Part shown: one piece after another, positions 34,156 through 42,678 of the stretch | Position numbering within the stretch: position 1 is the first letter of the stretch | Layout of the letters: each line of letters opens with the position of its first letter | NCBI GenBank assembly: GCA_964444225.1 | Contig: CAYUFM010000010.1 | Location: 1 to 44,371, forward strand | From: JALHOM01 sp964444225 | GTDB lineage: Bacteria; Patescibacteriota; Saccharimonadia; Saccharimonadales; 2-12-FULL-41-12 | DNA: 44,371 bases | Reading direction: 5' to 3' | Position numbers and translations under genes: made by a program | The notes under the pieces: model-generated | The model's input: only the letters and a program-made list of their open reading frames with translations | What the model was told of the DNA's origin: nothing | Databases searched by the model: none

Positions 34156-34944
34156 ATGTCACTAACGATAATCTCAACACCGGAAAGAGTAAAGCATTTG
34201 TGGCACGAGGAAGGAACTCGTAACTCAATAGCCGGCACCCAAAGAGTACTAGCACACGAAGCAACTGGCGCCAGAGTACTTTTATCCGACAGTGGGTTAG
34301 AATATTTTCAAAGTGATGAAGATTTCCAAAATTTACTAGGTAATTTTGCAGTAATAAGTGCTATGCCACGAGCAGAAATTAGAGATTTTTCATTTGGTCT
34401 TCCGGCTCCTAGCATTAGGAGTGCTCGTTCCTCAGCTAACGGTTACAGGCCTAGACTATCGACAATTTACGCCCCAGTAAAAAATGACAATTTGATAATT
34501 AAAACCTTTGATTTTAATCCGTCCCTTGCACTTCGTCAGTTCGACACTATGGGGTTCGTAGCAAAAAAATTAGCTCAACATAATTTTAACCCAAAGATAA
34601 GTTCTCCTGCTCAACATGCGTTTATTAGTCCAAAAGGGTCTGGTAATAAAGCAATTTTTATGGAAAAAATTGACTATGACCGCTACCCAGATGGCTCGAG
34701 ACAACAAATCCCGCCTGATTTTAGAACTCGACTAGGAATAATCGGCAAGCTTTATATAGCAACTATGCCTTTGGGGCCGTTTTTATTTAATGATTTTTTC
34801 CAGCAAAATTTTCTACAAAAAACCCATAACGATGGCAGTATTGAATATTTTATAATTGACCAACCTCAACAACGCCCCTTGCCCACCGACCCGGCAAAAA
34901 TTGCACTACCACTAGCAAACTTAGCCTGCAAGGTCATCGCCTAG
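34156..34944 (+). CDS. Hypothetical protein, 262 aa
   Basis: Not recognised. The ATG at 34156 is chosen because the upstream TTG frame start overlaps the promoter. The middle (NLIIKTFDFNPSLALRQFDTMGFVAKKLAQ) faintly recalls the lysine/alpha-C region of kinase-like folds, and a conserved-looking FLFNDFFQQNF..IEYFIIDQPQQRP follows. I would not assign kinase activity. It stands alone, oriented against its neighbours. Confidence 0.65.
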   Translation: MSLTIISTPERVKHLWHEEGTRNSIAGTQRVLAHEATGARVLLSDSGLEYFQSDEDFQNLLGNFAVISAMPRAEIRDFSFGLPAPSIRSARSSANGYRPRLSTIYAPVKNDNLIIKTFDFNPSLALRQFDTMGFVAKKLAQHNFNPKISSPAQHAFISPKGSGNKAIFMEKIDYDRYPDGSRQQIPPDFRTRLGIIGKLYIATMPLGPFLFNDFFQQNFLQKTHNDGSIEYFIIDQPQQRPLPTDPAKIALPLANLACKVIA

Positions 34945-34962
34945 CCTGATGCATTATTTATT

Positions 34963-35679
34963 TTATAAATTATTGCCAATAATTACTTCATGGAGGGTTT
35001 TGACTACATAGACTTTGCCTTCGATATCATTACCTAGAGTTTCTAAGTGTGGAATCAAGCCGTTACGAGTAACTAGAACCGCCCTAGCACTTAGGTTTAG
35101 GGCAAGCTGTGCGTCAATGTGTTGGTCGCCCACAACCAAAACTTTAGTCGGATCAATATTATGCGTTACCAGCCAGTCGTGCATAACCCTTGCATCGGGC
35201 TTCGGGAATTCTACTTGGTCCCTACATCTTATTTCGTGTATAAATTGTTTAATCCTTGACCTAGCAATGATTGAGTGTGGGCTAGCCCCTGCCCTGCCTT
35301 CATGTGCCCGATTGGTTACCACAATTTGTTTTATACCCATCGCATTAGCTTGTGTTGCTAACTCAATTGCATCATCAAAAAAGTGACTATCTATGTCTTC
35401 CTCGTAATGTTTACTCTGTAGCTCGGTAAATCTGGGCATTATTCTATCCAGTTCTTTGTCTGTCTCTAAGCCAAAGGTCATCTTCAGGGTATCTTCCAGC
35501 GACCCATGGTAATTTTCTAGCATTAGCTCGCGGGTTGGCATATTTAGACCAAACTCAGCAGCTAGCTCCTCGGCAATCTTTACGTACATATCAAAGCTAT
35601 CTATCAAAGTTCCGTCTAGATCCCACGCCACCGCCTCAATATTCTTTATCTCTATAATTTCGTTTATCGTGTCAGTCAT
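34963..35679 (-). CDS. HAD-superfamily hydrolase (phosphoglycolate phosphatase-like)
   Basis: Probable small-molecule phosphatase. HAD motif I is AVAWDLDGTLIDS, motif II VVTNR, motif III the Lys of FPKPDAR, motif IV VLVVGDQHIDAQLA. The cap is a small helical C1-type insert after motif I. 238 aa, typical. The substrate is not predictable. It is the last gene of a group with the 176-aa gene and the HD protein. Confidence 0.88.
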   Translation of the reverse strand: MTDTINEIIEIKNIEAVAWDLDGTLIDSFDMYVKIAEELAAEFGLNMPTRELMLENYHGSLEDTLKMTFGLETDKELDRIMPRFTELQSKHYEEDIDSHFFDDAIELATQANAMGIKQIVVTNRAHEGRAGASPHSIIARSRIKQFIHEIRCRDQVEFPKPDARVMHDWLVTHNIDPTKVLVVGDQHIDAQLALNLSARAVLVTRNGLIPHLETLGNDIEGKVYVVKTLHEVIIGNNL

Positions 35680-35706
35680 TGCACCTCCAGTTTACCACTA
35701 AAGACA

Positions 35707-36237
35707 TTAGCTTACTTGTGCTGTTTTGATCTCTCGAATTAATTCTTCGCAATCATCTACAGACACTCTCAGAAGTTGGTCTACCCCGTTTACATAATCT
35801 ATTTGAAAAAAATCGTCATCAACATAACCTTCATATGCTTCATTACCTGGCTTTACGTGTCCATCTGCAAAATCATGAATCAGTCTCTGCTGAGCTTTGT
35901 GTACGCGTTGACGTGACCAATTAAAAACAAATCCAACCCTATACCCACTAACTACATCGTCGACGACTTGATTATGGCGTCTCATCAGACTCATTTCCCA
36001 TCTGTTAAATCCTGATCTAGCAATTTTGCCAGCGTATAGTCCTGTTTGAGTAATAAGTTCCGACGGTGTTTGATAGTAATTATCAATATCGGCAACATAA
36101 AAAATATGCGCACGCTCAAGGTTTGGAAGTCGTCTAAATCTGCCTCCGTCCCTAGAAAGTCCAATAGCGATATCTGCCAAATTAAATAGCTGGCTTGGCA
36201 AAGGCATGGCCTGAGCCTCCATAAATTCCAATTTCAT
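35707..36237 (-). CDS. Hypothetical protein, 176 aa
   Basis: Not recognised. Soluble, mixed alpha/beta, basic middle and acidic C-terminus. The ATG at 36237 is preferred to the TTG at 36243; TAGAAT ends 7 nt before it. It follows the HD-domain gene by about 28 nt and precedes the HAD gene, so it may be part of a nucleotide- or phosphate-related unit (inference). Confidence 0.6.
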   Translation of the reverse strand: MKLEFMEAQAMPLPSQLFNLADIAIGLSRDGGRFRRLPNLERAHIFYVADIDNYYQTPSELITQTGLYAGKIARSGFNRWEMSLMRRHNQVVDDVVSGYRVGFVFNWSRQRVHKAQQRLIHDFADGHVKPGNEAYEGYVDDDFFQIDYVNGVDQLLRVSVDDCEELIREIKTAQVS

Positions 36238-36265
36238 TAACAATATTCTACCAGATTTTACAATT

Positions 36266-36715
36266 TTATACTCTTGGCTGAGGAAACCTCGAGATAAATA
36301 AAAGCGCTCTGCCGTATTTTTCTATTGTTTCAATTCGTGATCTAGGTGGGTTATTCAGGCCAGTCAAATCCATATTATCAAACAAATCAGCTCGCTTTAC
36401 TGCCCTAGATCTGGCATTCACAACTAATCTTGCAATGTATAGATCATATTCATCACCTGGCCTTTTGGTTAGTAGATCTAAAGGAAATAATACTTCGTCA
36501 CCAAAACCTTCTAGCTCTAGATCGTGTAAGCTAAGGCTACTGTCTTCAACAGTATCGTGCAAAACAGCCACCATTTGAGTAAACACACTATGGCCCTGCG
36601 CAGCCACCGTACCCATAACCCTAAGTGGGTGGTTGATATAATCACTCCCATCAAATCGTTTTTGACCTAGATGTACTTCATGCGCAATTTCTATAGCTCG
36701 CTCTAGCATTGCCAT
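36266..36715 (-). CDS. HD-domain phosphohydrolase (SpoT/MESH1-like)
   Basis: Small HD protein resembling the (p)ppGpp hydrolase domain. Metal and substrate residues follow the SpoT pattern: H15 with GQKRFDGSDYINHP (H29), then H53-D54 in VLHDTVEDS and the later RAVKRADLFDNM. There is no synthetase, TGS or ACT domain. 149 aa fits single-domain alarmone hydrolases, though activity on other nucleotides is possible. It has a textbook AAAGGAGG ribosome site. Confidence 0.8.
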   Translation of the reverse strand: MAMLERAIEIAHEVHLGQKRFDGSDYINHPLRVMGTVAAQGHSVFTQMVAVLHDTVEDSSLSLHDLELEGFGDEVLFPLDLLTKRPGDEYDLYIARLVVNARSRAVKRADLFDNMDLTGLNNPPRSRIETIEKYGRALLFISRFPQPRV

Positions 36716-36741
36716 ATTTCCTCCTTTGATTTTGATGAAAT

Positions 36742-36794
36742 AAAAAACGGCACTTCACCAAAACACATTAATTAAATGTTTGATGAAGTAACCG
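36742..36794 (-). terminator. Intrinsic terminator
   Basis: On the minus strand CGGTTACTTCA pairs with TGAAGTGCCG and an inner AAACA/TGTTT helix, followed by TTTTTT. It ends the transcript of the three-TM protein gene before the HD gene. Confidence 0.65.
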
Positions 36795-36862
36795 CATTTG
36801 ACAGTTTTTTCCAAAACTCGCTGAACCTACTTCATGCTTAATTATAGCACATTTAACAGGTT

Positions 36863-37504
36863 TTACAAATTATCTTTATCGCACAATAGTTCTATCTTAC
36901 GATTAATTTGCTGCCCATCTTCATCAATCAATACCTTACTGCCCGAAAGAACTCTTTTTATTTCCATACAATCCCCCATACTTTTAGTCTCCGGAATATA
37001 CAGACAAAGACCAAGAATAATTACAGCTAAAGACCACACAAATATACTATTGCTCCATATATCTTTTGCTCTTTTACCAAAATTTAAGTGAAGAAAAAAA
37101 GTCAAAAAAATTGCAAGTGATCCGCTAAAAATTAGAGATAAAGCTATTACGGTACTATTGTTTGCATTGGAAAAAATCTGAAATTGAATAGATATAAAAG
37201 TAAATAAACCTATAAAAAGCCCCAGTGTCTGCAGCTGGTTTTGAGAAGATTTTTCAAGTTTTTCATTAAACCTTTTACTAAAATCAGTGTACTCACTTTC
37301 CATCTCTTTCTTACTTTCACTAAATTCCTCGTATAGATTTTCGAAATTACCTCTTAAATCTTTAAGTTGTTGCTCGAGGTCATTTAGTTGCTCGGGTGTA
37401 CTTGAAGGATTAAACGAAGGATTACCGGCACTTTCCGGTTTGAACCCATCTTGTTTTTTCTGGTTCCCCACCCCGTCATTCGTATTTTTTGACGGTTTCA
37501 ACAT
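36863..37504 (-). CDS. Coiled-coil membrane protein, 213 aa
   Basis: Not recognised by family. A Pro/Ser/Asn-rich cytoplasmic start is followed by a long coiled coil (37-88, LNDLEQQLKDLRGNFENLYEEF..), three transmembrane helices (91-110, 118-140, 152-170) and a short charged domain with two Cys. It begins 2 nt after the stop of the 216-aa gene, so the two are probably co-expressed with glyS. The architecture would suit a membrane effector or scaffold. Confidence 0.7.
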   Translation of the reverse strand: MLKPSKNTNDGVGNQKKQDGFKPESAGNPSFNPSSTPEQLNDLEQQLKDLRGNFENLYEEFSESKKEMESEYTDFSKRFNEKLEKSSQNQLQTLGLFIGLFTFISIQFQIFSNANNSTVIALSLIFSGSLAIFLTFFLHLNFGKRAKDIWSNSIFVWSLAVIILGLCLYIPETKSMGDCMEIKRVLSGSKVLIDEDGQQINRKIELLCDKDNL

Positions 37505-37506
37505 AG

Positions 37507-38157
37507 TTAAGTCTCAAAATGTTTCTTTTTTTGTTCAAAAAAATCAGACTTAACTAAGTCCTCTACTACCCCAATTATCTCGTTCGACTTTTTATTAATG
37601 TCTTCCGTTTCTTTTGTACTAACATCAAATTGGACTAAAGCTCCCTTTTCACTTTGGCTATTTAGCACTGACTGCATAAGAACTACTAGGTACGCCTCTT
37701 GTTTAGTGTCTGTATTAAAAAAATAGTCTGTTCGACTTGAAAAAGTTTCAGCTTCCTGACTCCAACCTCTTACAAATACTTTTTTTATAAAGTCACTATA
37801 GCTGTCAACGTGCTTTACTTCAGTAACAGCGAAACCAATCCTAGTAAAACGAATATTTTTGAAGTAATCTATCTCGGTAAATTTCTTAACGTGTTTTAAA
37901 AAATCATCTAGGGCTAAGGATTGCTGTTCATTCTGCTTGAATATTAAATTTATCTTTGATTCTCCAGCTTGTACTTCTAGACTATCCTGGGAGACATATA
38001 TTCTAGGCAGTAAACTACCCGCCTGTTGGGGCAGAATATTTTGCGTAGGATTGTCAAAGCCAAAAACATCTTTTATTTGCTTTGTTAGTACTGTTTCGTC
38101 TGATAAATCAAAACTCGAAGCAAAAAGAGCTATTTGAAACTCTGTAACTTCGATCAT
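37507..38157 (-). CDS. Hypothetical protein, 216 aa
   Basis: Not recognised with confidence. Soluble alpha/beta protein beginning MIEVTEFQIALFASSF. The general pattern recalls the TIGR04255 group of uncharacterised proteins, but this is a weak impression. Its ATG overlaps the end of glyS by 4 nt and its stop is 2 nt from the next gene. This tight linkage to a housekeeping gene may be convenience rather than function. Confidence 0.65.
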   Translation of the reverse strand: MIEVTEFQIALFASSFDLSDETVLTKQIKDVFGFDNPTQNILPQQAGSLLPRIYVSQDSLEVQAGESKINLIFKQNEQQSLALDDFLKHVKKFTEIDYFKNIRFTRIGFAVTEVKHVDSYSDFIKKVFVRGWSQEAETFSSRTDYFFNTDTKQEAYLVVLMQSVLNSQSEKGALVQFDVSTKETEDINKKSNEIIGVVEDLVKSDFFEQKKKHFET

Positions 38158-39443
38158 TTTGTTATTTCTCCTGATTTTACTCTTGATTGATCGGTGGTGT
38201 CGCGATCACGGATTGTTACAGTATCGTCTTCTAGGGTTTGGAAGTCTATTACTACACAGTGAGGTGTGCCGATTTCATCTTGGCGACGATAGCGTTTACC
38301 AATATTGCCATTGTCGTCCCACATGACATTGCCGTGTTTTTCTTTTAGCATTTTGTAAACTTCACGAGCTTTAGCTACTAGTTCTGGTTTATTTTTTAGT
38401 AGTGGTGATACGGCATATTTAACTGGTGCTAGATGTTCGGGCAGTTTTAGATAAATCCGCTTCTCGCCATTAACTTCATCCTCCGTGTAAGCGCTAGACA
38501 GTACTGCAACGATTGCACGCTCTACACCAAAACTCGGCTCTATCACATGTGGCACAAATGGCTCACCACCGTCTTTTGGACGATAGTCCATATTTTTGCC
38601 ACTAACCCGCTGAATATTACCTAGGTCAAAGTCTGTGCGGTACGCCAAGCCCAGTAGTTCATCGCGACCATGCGGAAAGTCAAACTCAAAATCTATAGTA
38701 CGCTTGCTGTAATGCGCGCGGTCTTCGTCTGGAACTTCTAGCTCGTGAACCTTATCTTTTGGTAGACCTAATAAATCCAACCATTCATGCACAGCAACTC
38801 GCCATTTCTCGAACTGCCCTTCCCAACCATTTGGATTGATAAAATATTCTATCTCCATTTGCTCAAACTCACGCGAGCGAAACACAAAATCACGCGGGCT
38901 AATCTCATTACGGAAGGCCTTGCCAATCTGCCCCACACCAAATGGCATATCCGGACTAAAGCTATCTACCACGTTTTTAAAGTTGGTAAAAATACCCTGC
39001 GCCGTCTCCGGCCGAAGATAGCTTACGGAATGCTCATCTGCTACGGGTCCAACATTAGTAGTAAACATCATGTTAAATTGCCGTGCAGGACCAAAACTAT
39101 CTTTCTGACCGCAATTAGGACATTTGCTGGTATCAATTTTGTCTTCGCGGAAGCGACCTTTGCAGTTACTACACTCTACCAAAGGGTCAGTAAATGTATC
39201 CACGTGGCCACTGGCCTGCCAAACTTTTTGATTCATCAGTATCGCTGCGTCTACACCGTACATATCATCACGGTCTTCAACAAACATCTTCCACCAAGCA
39301 TTTGTAATATTACGCTTTAGCGCCACACCCAATGGGCCATAATCCCAGGTACCCGCCAGTCCACCATAGATCTCGCTACCCTGATAAATAAAACCACGGC
39401 GCTTACACAAACTAACAACATCTTCCATTTTGACTTCACTCAT
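38154..39443 (-). CDS. glyS: Glycyl-tRNA synthetase (homodimeric type)
   Basis: Charges tRNA-Gly. Class II, alpha2-type enzyme. N-terminal SLCKRRGFIYQGSEIYGGLAGTWDYGPLG, a Zn-ribbon CSNCKGRF..CPNCG, motif 2 GKAFRNEISPRDFVFRSREFEQMEIEYF, motif 3 EPSFGVERAIVAVL and a short anticodon-binding domain. 429 aa, at the short end of the family. TATAAT at 39459-39454 lies 10 nt before the ATG, another leaderless-type start. Confidence 0.96.
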   Translation of the reverse strand: MSEVKMEDVVSLCKRRGFIYQGSEIYGGLAGTWDYGPLGVALKRNITNAWWKMFVEDRDDMYGVDAAILMNQKVWQASGHVDTFTDPLVECSNCKGRFREDKIDTSKCPNCGQKDSFGPARQFNMMFTTNVGPVADEHSVSYLRPETAQGIFTNFKNVVDSFSPDMPFGVGQIGKAFRNEISPRDFVFRSREFEQMEIEYFINPNGWEGQFEKWRVAVHEWLDLLGLPKDKVHELEVPDEDRAHYSKRTIDFEFDFPHGRDELLGLAYRTDFDLGNIQRVSGKNMDYRPKDGGEPFVPHVIEPSFGVERAIVAVLSSAYTEDEVNGEKRIYLKLPEHLAPVKYAVSPLLKNKPELVAKAREVYKMLKEKHGNVMWDDNGNIGKRYRRQDEIGTPHCVVIDFQTLEDDTVTIRDRDTTDQSRVKSGEITK

Positions 39444-39453
39444 ATTAGGTGCA

Positions 39454-39459
39454 ATTATA
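39454..39459 (-). promoter_or_regulatory. glyS -10 box (leaderless type)
   Basis: TATAAT at 39459-39454 with 10 nt to the ATG at 39443. The -35 is weak. Confidence 0.5.
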
Positions 39460-39479
39460 CCTCTTTTTTACAGATTGAG

Positions 39480-40151
39480 CTACGAATCTAGGTTATTTTG
39501 CATTAATGTTTTTGCAAAATTTAGCAACTGATCTTCACTACCAGATTCTTTGGTTAGTTTTATTGGTTTAGGGTTTTGCTTTAACAAGCGCAGGAGTTTT
39601 ATGTCGTTTTTAGTAAAATCACCGCTATCTTTATCTGTAAATTCCTGTTTTTCATAGTCAAAAACAAAGTCCTCTGCACCTTCCGGCGCATTTACAATAA
39701 TATCTGGCATCACTCCTGATATTTCTAAGATTTTTAGACAAAACCAAACTTCTACCAACCTATAGTCGAATTCATCATTGTTTAGACTGTTAAGGTAAGT
39801 CTTGAGCACCTCATAATATTCTTGGCCTTCATTGTCTTCAATAATTTTCCCTAAAAGTTTTAGCGCCTCAAAACACAAGTTAGTTTTGATTATATTTTTA
39901 ACGATGTTGTCATTGTGGCTTATGATTCGGGCACTTGTTAATGTCTTTAGATTGCTTTTGCCGTCAATAAAGCTAATTTCATTAATGTTTAGCAATTCTA
40001 TCCCCGAACTGAGTTTGCTCTTTTGGCTTCGCACACCTTTAGCAAAAAGTGTGATCTTGCCACCTTTTTGAGTTAAAAGTGTCACTACCCTATCGCGCTC
40101 ACCGTAATTTACTCGACGCAGAACTATCCCCTCGTCGGTTTCTTTGTTCAT
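39480..40151 (-). CDS. recO: DNA repair protein RecO
   Basis: Anneals single strands and loads RecA in recombinational repair. An N-terminal OB fold (GIVLRRVNYGERDRVVTLLTQKGGKITLFAKGVRS) and a helical C-terminal domain are evident. The four-Cys zinc motif of some RecO proteins is absent. 223 aa. The start overlaps the receiver-like gene by 4 nt. Confidence 0.92.
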   Translation of the reverse strand: MNKETDEGIVLRRVNYGERDRVVTLLTQKGGKITLFAKGVRSQKSKLSSGIELLNINEISFIDGKSNLKTLTSARIISHNDNIVKNIIKTNLCFEALKLLGKIIEDNEGQEYYEVLKTYLNSLNNDEFDYRLVEVWFCLKILEISGVMPDIIVNAPEGAEDFVFDYEKQEFTDKDSGDFTKNDIKLLRLLKQNPKPIKLTKESGSEDQLLNFAKTLMQNNLDS

Positions 40152-40522
40152 GATTCTAATGCCGTCAAAACAGTGGTTTTAAGTTTTTTAAGAGTAGTTG
40201 ACGGTTTGTACAAAGATTGGGTCACTCCTAGTAATTTCCAGGCTTTTTCAGTCGTTTCTTTAGAGATAGCCAGATGTGTATGTATTATTACTGGTACTTT
40301 GGACCAGTCGCTATACGACCTAAACTCGTGTAAAAAGGCCACACCGTTTTGGTCCGAAATAGCTAGCTCTACGATAACCAAGTCTGGCTTATTCTTATCT
40401 GCTATATCTACCGCCATCTGTGAAGTCCGAGCCGCATAGACTTTTAGCTCGTCATTTTCTAGGTACTTTTTTATAACATCAGCAGTTGTAGGGTCCGGTT
40501 CTATTAGCAGAATGTTTTTCAT
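40148..40522 (-). CDS. Pseudo-receiver protein (phospho-Asp replaced by Glu)
   Basis: CheY-like single-domain receiver. The acidic pocket (E8, D10), T82 and K106 (YKPST) are present, but the phosphoacceptor position reads LVIVELAISD with E52 instead of Asp. Glu there often mimics the phosphorylated state, so this protein may be locked on. No output domain. Both ends overlap neighbours by 4 nt: the degenerate kinase gene upstream and recO downstream. Confidence 0.88.
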   Translation of the reverse strand: MKNILLIEPDPTTADVIKKYLENDELKVYAARTSQMAVDIADKNKPDLVIVELAISDQNGVAFLHEFRSYSDWSKVPVIIHTHLAISKETTEKAWKLLGVTQSLYKPSTTLKKLKTTVLTALES

Positions 40523-41196
40523 ACCAGGGCCAGTTGTTCACTCTTTGGCAAAATCACGCAAAAGCCCTTACTACGACCCAGTTTCTTTACTGCCAGTTTG
40601 CTACCAAGAGCCTTAGCAATAGCATCTGCAACTAATAGCATAATGGCACTTTGATTTGTATGACGCGCCATCGGCATGTATGTAGAGTGGTTTACTAGGG
40701 CTTTACGGAGGTCATCTGCAGAAATATCAAAATTTTTTGAGACCACACCCACACCAACAGTGCCTCCAGTAGCTTTAAACGAACAAAAGTTAAGGTGTGA
40801 ATCTGATGCTTTAGATATGTAGTAGCCAATGCTAAACAAAAAGTTTTTTAACAGTAAGTTGTTCGCCATCACCGGCTGTAGAGATTTAGTCTGGATCTCT
40901 ACCCCAGCACCACAGGCAGACCGAACTTCGTAAGCCGTTTCATGCAGTAACGACCCAAGCCCGATCGGTGAAAGTTCTAAAGCAGTCTGGCCGGATTCTA
41001 TGCTAGCAGTAGCCATGTAGCTATCTATGAGCCTCAGGGCGATGTCAGCCTCACGCTGAATATCGGCTAAGACATTTGGGTCACCCAGCTCGGCGCTTCT
41101 GGCGATTTTATAAAGCATAAACTGCAACTCACGCATAAGCGAAAACGTGGTAGAAATACCATAAGAATCTTCACCTCTGTCAATGTCTGCAGACAC
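40519..41196 (-). CDS. Degenerate histidine-kinase-like protein
   Basis: 225 aa. The N-terminal helical part (FSLMRELQFMLYKIARSAEL..) aligns by eye with a HisKA hairpin but has no phosphoacceptor His. The C-terminal half has an N-box-like LLKNFLFSIGYYISKAS and a final KKLGRSKGFCVILPK strand pair as in GHKL ATPases, yet lacks the DxGxG and GxGLG loops. It probably cannot autophosphorylate. GTG start. Extended -10 TGC-TATACT upstream, like the intact kinase at 238. Confidence 0.72.
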   Translation of the reverse strand: MSADIDRGEDSYGISTTFSLMRELQFMLYKIARSAELGDPNVLADIQREADIALRLIDSYMATASIESGQTALELSPIGLGSLLHETAYEVRSACGAGVEIQTKSLQPVMANNLLLKNFLFSIGYYISKASDSHLNFCSFKATGGTVGVGVVSKNFDISADDLRKALVNHSTYMPMARHTNQSAIMLLVADAIAKALGSKLAVKKLGRSKGFCVILPKSEQLALV

Positions 41197-41250
41197 TTAG
41201 TTACCCCTGTTAATTTATACTTTCAGTATAGCACAGGCTGAACAAATAAT

Positions 41251-41904
41251 TTATGGAGTAAATACAAACGATGGAAGAATGATGTTATTAAGATCGCCAA
41301 GATTCTCATCAAATTCTGTAGAGATTTTTACGGTTTTTTCACGCTGAGGCAACAATATTACAGAACCTCTTTTCGTATCCGGAAATTCACCATCAAACCT
41401 CGTACCCAAGATGTCAGGTAACTTTGGAAGCCTGAAAGCCGTAGCCTTTAGCTTGCCAGTTTTTACATTGGATTCAAATTGTTTTATGTTGGTGTCATAC
41501 GGCGAATTTAATACCTCCACTCTTAGTGGGTAAAGTCTTTTTTGATCACCGTTTACAAGGTCTTGTTGCATGATTAACTTGAGATCTTTGTCGGTTTCCG
41601 TAAAGTAGCCACTCCAAGTCTTGGGATAGTCAAAACTAATACTACCCAAAATAGCTGTGCCTTTATAGTTACGAGTTGGCAACTTCTCTTTTTCTAAAAA
41701 TTCATTGTCTTTTTTGGTAGAATTCTGCTCTACGGCTACCGCTACGGCAGTCTCGATTTTTTTATCTACATTATTTTTATAGTCTTGCATGCCGGCATAG
41801 GCCCAAACGCCAAAACCAACCGCACTAAAGAATAAAACAACTGACAAAATCAGTGGAATCAACAAAACATTAAGTCCACCCACCTCTGAATTTTTCAATT
41901 TCAT
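41251..41904 (-). CDS. Membrane-anchored hypothetical protein, 217 aa
   Basis: Not recognised. One N-terminal transmembrane helix (13-36), a short coiled-coil-like stretch (45-72), then an extracytoplasmic beta-rich domain (about 80-217, GSISFDYPKTWSGYF..) reminiscent of PsbP/lipoprotein-type beta folds. It is likely exposed at the cell surface. It follows the long terminator-like repeat at 41949-42007. Confidence 0.7.
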   Translation of the reverse strand: MKLKNSEVGGLNVLLIPLILSVVLFFSAVGFGVWAYAGMQDYKNNVDKKIETAVAVAVEQNSTKKDNEFLEKEKLPTRNYKGTAILGSISFDYPKTWSGYFTETDKDLKLIMQQDLVNGDQKRLYPLRVEVLNSPYDTNIKQFESNVKTGKLKATAFRLPKLPDILGTRFDGEFPDTKRGSVILLPQREKTVKISTEFDENLGDLNNIILPSFVFTP

Positions 41905-41948
41905 ACTGTGCTTATGTTAAACGAACAGACCATGTAGCGTCAAGTTTA

Positions 41949-42007
41949 AACAATAAGGTGGTTTTCTGAATTGAGTGCTCCAAGAGACAGAAAACCACCT
42001 TATTGTT
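41949..42007 (-). terminator. Perfect 20-bp inverted repeat terminator
   Basis: Two 20-nt arms (41949-41968 and 41988-42007) are perfectly complementary around a 19-nt loop. On the minus strand the hairpin follows the methyltransferase stop directly and is followed by a short T-rich tail (GTTTAAA). It most likely ends that operon. The arm length is unusual. Confidence 0.6.
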
Positions 42008-42490
42008 CTAATATTGGTATAAAAATACACCCTCTTTTTCTTTGAACGGTTTTTTACCGGGGATTTTAAATGTATAACTAGCGAGGTGCGAGCCATTTTT
42101 TAACTCATTTGACAACTTTTTATCTAGTTTAGGCATAAATTTATCTAGCAAAAATACGTATACTCCGTCAGCGCCCGACACGTCAGCACTCCAGAAATTT
42201 CCATATCTAACATCCATGAGGTTTTTGTACCGAAGGCTCCTAAACTTTGCTACGCAAAAAACTACCGGATTTAACTCGTAGCCAACCGATTTTATACCGC
42301 GTTTTGCCGCCAAAATCATCACACTACCGTCGCCACACCCAAGTTCGTATAATACCTGGCCTTTTTTCATCGCCAGTAAATCAAGGGCAACCTGCGCCTG
42401 TTTTTTATGGCTTGGTAGATATGGCGCACCGAAGAGCAACACTCCGCCAAAGCACACAACCAGTAAAATCAAGACTAAATACAACCACAT
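42008..42490 (-). CDS. Membrane-anchored SAM methyltransferase (FAM173-like)
   Basis: Class I methyltransferase with an N-terminal transmembrane helix (1-22). SAM motif I is YELGCGDGS (48-56), then GYELNP (70-75) and an abbreviated Rossmann core. The short size (160 aa), anchor and motif spelling resemble the FAM173/ATP-synthase-c lysine methyltransferase group, so a membrane protein may be the substrate; this is family-based inference. It begins 3 nt from xseB. Confidence 0.8.
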   Translation of the reverse strand: MWLYLVLILLVVCFGGVLLFGAPYLPSHKKQAQVALDLLAMKKGQVLYELGCGDGSVMILAAKRGIKSVGYELNPVVFCVAKFRSLRYKNLMDVRYGNFWSADVSGADGVYVFLLDKFMPKLDKKLSNELKNGSHLASYTFKIPGKKPFKEKEGVFLYQY

Positions 42491-42492
42491 GG

Positions 42493-42678
42493 TTAGTCTA
42501 ATTTTTTGGTTTTAGCTATTTTTTCTTTCACTTCACCCAGATATTTTTCAAGCTTGTCTATGAGCTTTTTACCCTCGGCATGCAAAATAAGCGCTTGATC
42601 TAGATCTGTACTTGGATCCTGAATGTTATCTATTACCTCGTCCAGCTTGGTTTTTAGGTCTGCGTAAGATTCCTTCAC
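42493..42678 (-). CDS. xseB: Exodeoxyribonuclease VII small subunit
   Basis: Small helical partner of XseA. 61 aa, two predicted helices with SYADLKTKLDEVIDNIQDPSTDLDQALILHAEGKKLIDKLEKYL, the usual XseB pattern. ATGA overlap with xseA supports obligate pairing. Confidence 0.93.
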   Translation of the reverse strand: MKESYADLKTKLDEVIDNIQDPSTDLDQALILHAEGKKLIDKLEKYLGEVKEKIAKTKKLD

